Source: Tissierella sp. MB52-C2
Lineage (GTDB): Bacteria > Bacillota > Clostridia > Tissierellales > Tissierellaceae
Direction: 5' to 3'
Assembly (NCBI RefSeq): GCF_030931715.1
Contig: NZ_CP133261.1
Coordinates: forward strand, 744,001 to 808,000
Length of the DNA: 64,000 bases
Of the stretch, positions 63,541 through 64,000 are shown piece after piece. The translations under genes and the position numbers were made by a program. Positions within the stretch are counted from its first letter, which is position 1. The number at the start of each line of letters is the position of its first letter. The notes under the pieces are model-generated. The model ran no database searches and was not told the DNA's origin. It saw nothing but the letters and a program-made list of their open reading frames with translations.

Positions 63541-64000
63541 ATGGAAAAACTTAAATTGCTATTAAAGAAAAATGGAGCAAAGATTTCAAGAGTAATATTT
63601 ATAATGCTTATGATAGGAGTTATAATTGCTGGAGGAGTAAGGGAATTAAAATCAATAGATTTTGCTAAGATAATATCTATAATCAGGGAATTTCCTCTAT
63701 CTCTTATATTTATATTTACTATTTTAGGAATATTAGCAGTATCATCAATGAGTTTATATGATTTTGCAATAATAAAATATCTAAATTTTGATATAAAAAA
63801 GACAACTATATTTAGCATTACTTTTGTGGCTAATACAATAAATAATATTTCTGGGTTAGGCGGATTAACAGGTGCTTCCATCAGATCACTTCTATTTAAA
63901 AAGAGTGCTAACAATAAAGAGGATATTATAGATTATAATTTACTACTAATTCCATCAACAGGTATAGGTCTTTCTCTTATGATGATTATTGCACTGTTTA
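63541..64000 (+). CDS. MprF-type flippase domain protein (partial, cut by window end)
   Basis: 153 codons visible. Hydrophobic helices and the segment FVANTINNISGLGGLTGASIRSLLF match the N-terminal flippase domain of MprF (lysylphosphatidylglycerol synthase/flippase). Whether the C-terminal aminoacyltransferase domain follows cannot be seen. Full MprF aminoacylates and flips phosphatidylglycerol for cationic-peptide resistance. ATG 63541 follows GGAGGAG. Confidence 0.75.
   Translation, partial: MEKLKLLLKKNGAKISRVIFIMLMIGVIIAGGVRELKSIDFAKIISIIREFPLSLIFIFTILGILAVSSMSLYDFAIIKYLNFDIKKTTIFSITFVANTINNISGLGGLTGASIRSLLFKKSANNKEDIIDYNLLLIPSTGIGLSLMMIIALF

Overview
The window is AT-rich, with purine-rich ribosome binding sites, frequent TTG and GTG starts, T-box leaders, a CggR-type glycolytic operon and a glycine reductase gene (grdD). 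This points to an anaerobic, amino-acid-fermenting low-GC Firmicute of the Clostridia/Tissierellia kind. The species is inference; the traits are read from the sequence.

Layout. 1-5.9 kb: the 3' end of grdD and a BMP-type nucleoside ABC importer (lipoprotein, ATPase, two permeases). 6.1-14.8 kb: rpoN (sigma-54), then cggR-gap-pgk-tpiA-gpmI-eno behind a well-conserved CggR operator. 14.8-18.7 kb: a cobalamin riboswitch followed by two terminators, then sucC-sucD-yitT and an aromatic-acid-exporter-like gene. 18.7-38.6 kb: a second cobalamin riboswitch, a small YezD-like gene and a roughly 19 kb single-strand gene train. The train contains three transcobalamin-C-terminal-like (DUF4430) secreted or lipoproteins, a MacB/LolD-type ABC module, two giant extracellular multidomain proteins, an alpha/alpha-toroid lipoprotein, and a complete ECF transporter (T, fused A-A, S). 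I read this as a surface cobalamin (or corrinoid) capture and import system in which the two halves of an intrinsic-factor/transcobalamin-like binder are separate proteins. 38.7-48.1 kb: secG, a K+-dependent membrane pyrophosphatase, an alpha/beta hydrolase, a membrane-anchored MurF-like ligase, ddl, rnr, smpB and ssrA.

The tmRNA gene is interrupted in its T-loop by a 253-nt group I intron. A free-standing LAGLIDADG endonuclease gene lies just downstream on the opposite strand, outside the intron. From 48.8 to 53 kb there is an accessory patch: GNAT acetyltransferases, an amidohydrolase whose signal peptide is broken at a poly-T tract, a Phd/ParE-type toxin-antitoxin pair and gene relics. 53-57.2 kb: convergent argS and glyQS, each with a T-box leader. 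57.3-59.7 kb: a PspF-like sigma-54 activator divergent from a secondary-alcohol-dehydrogenase-like gene that has a textbook -24/-12 promoter; rpoN is in the same window. 59.8-64 kb: Fe/Mn superoxide dismutase behind a Fur/PerR-like box, adhE, and the start of an MprF-type flippase cut by the window end.

The most unusual items are the cobalamin capture locus and the intron-split ssrA with its neighbouring homing endonuclease. No tRNA or rRNA genes and no CRISPR arrays were seen.
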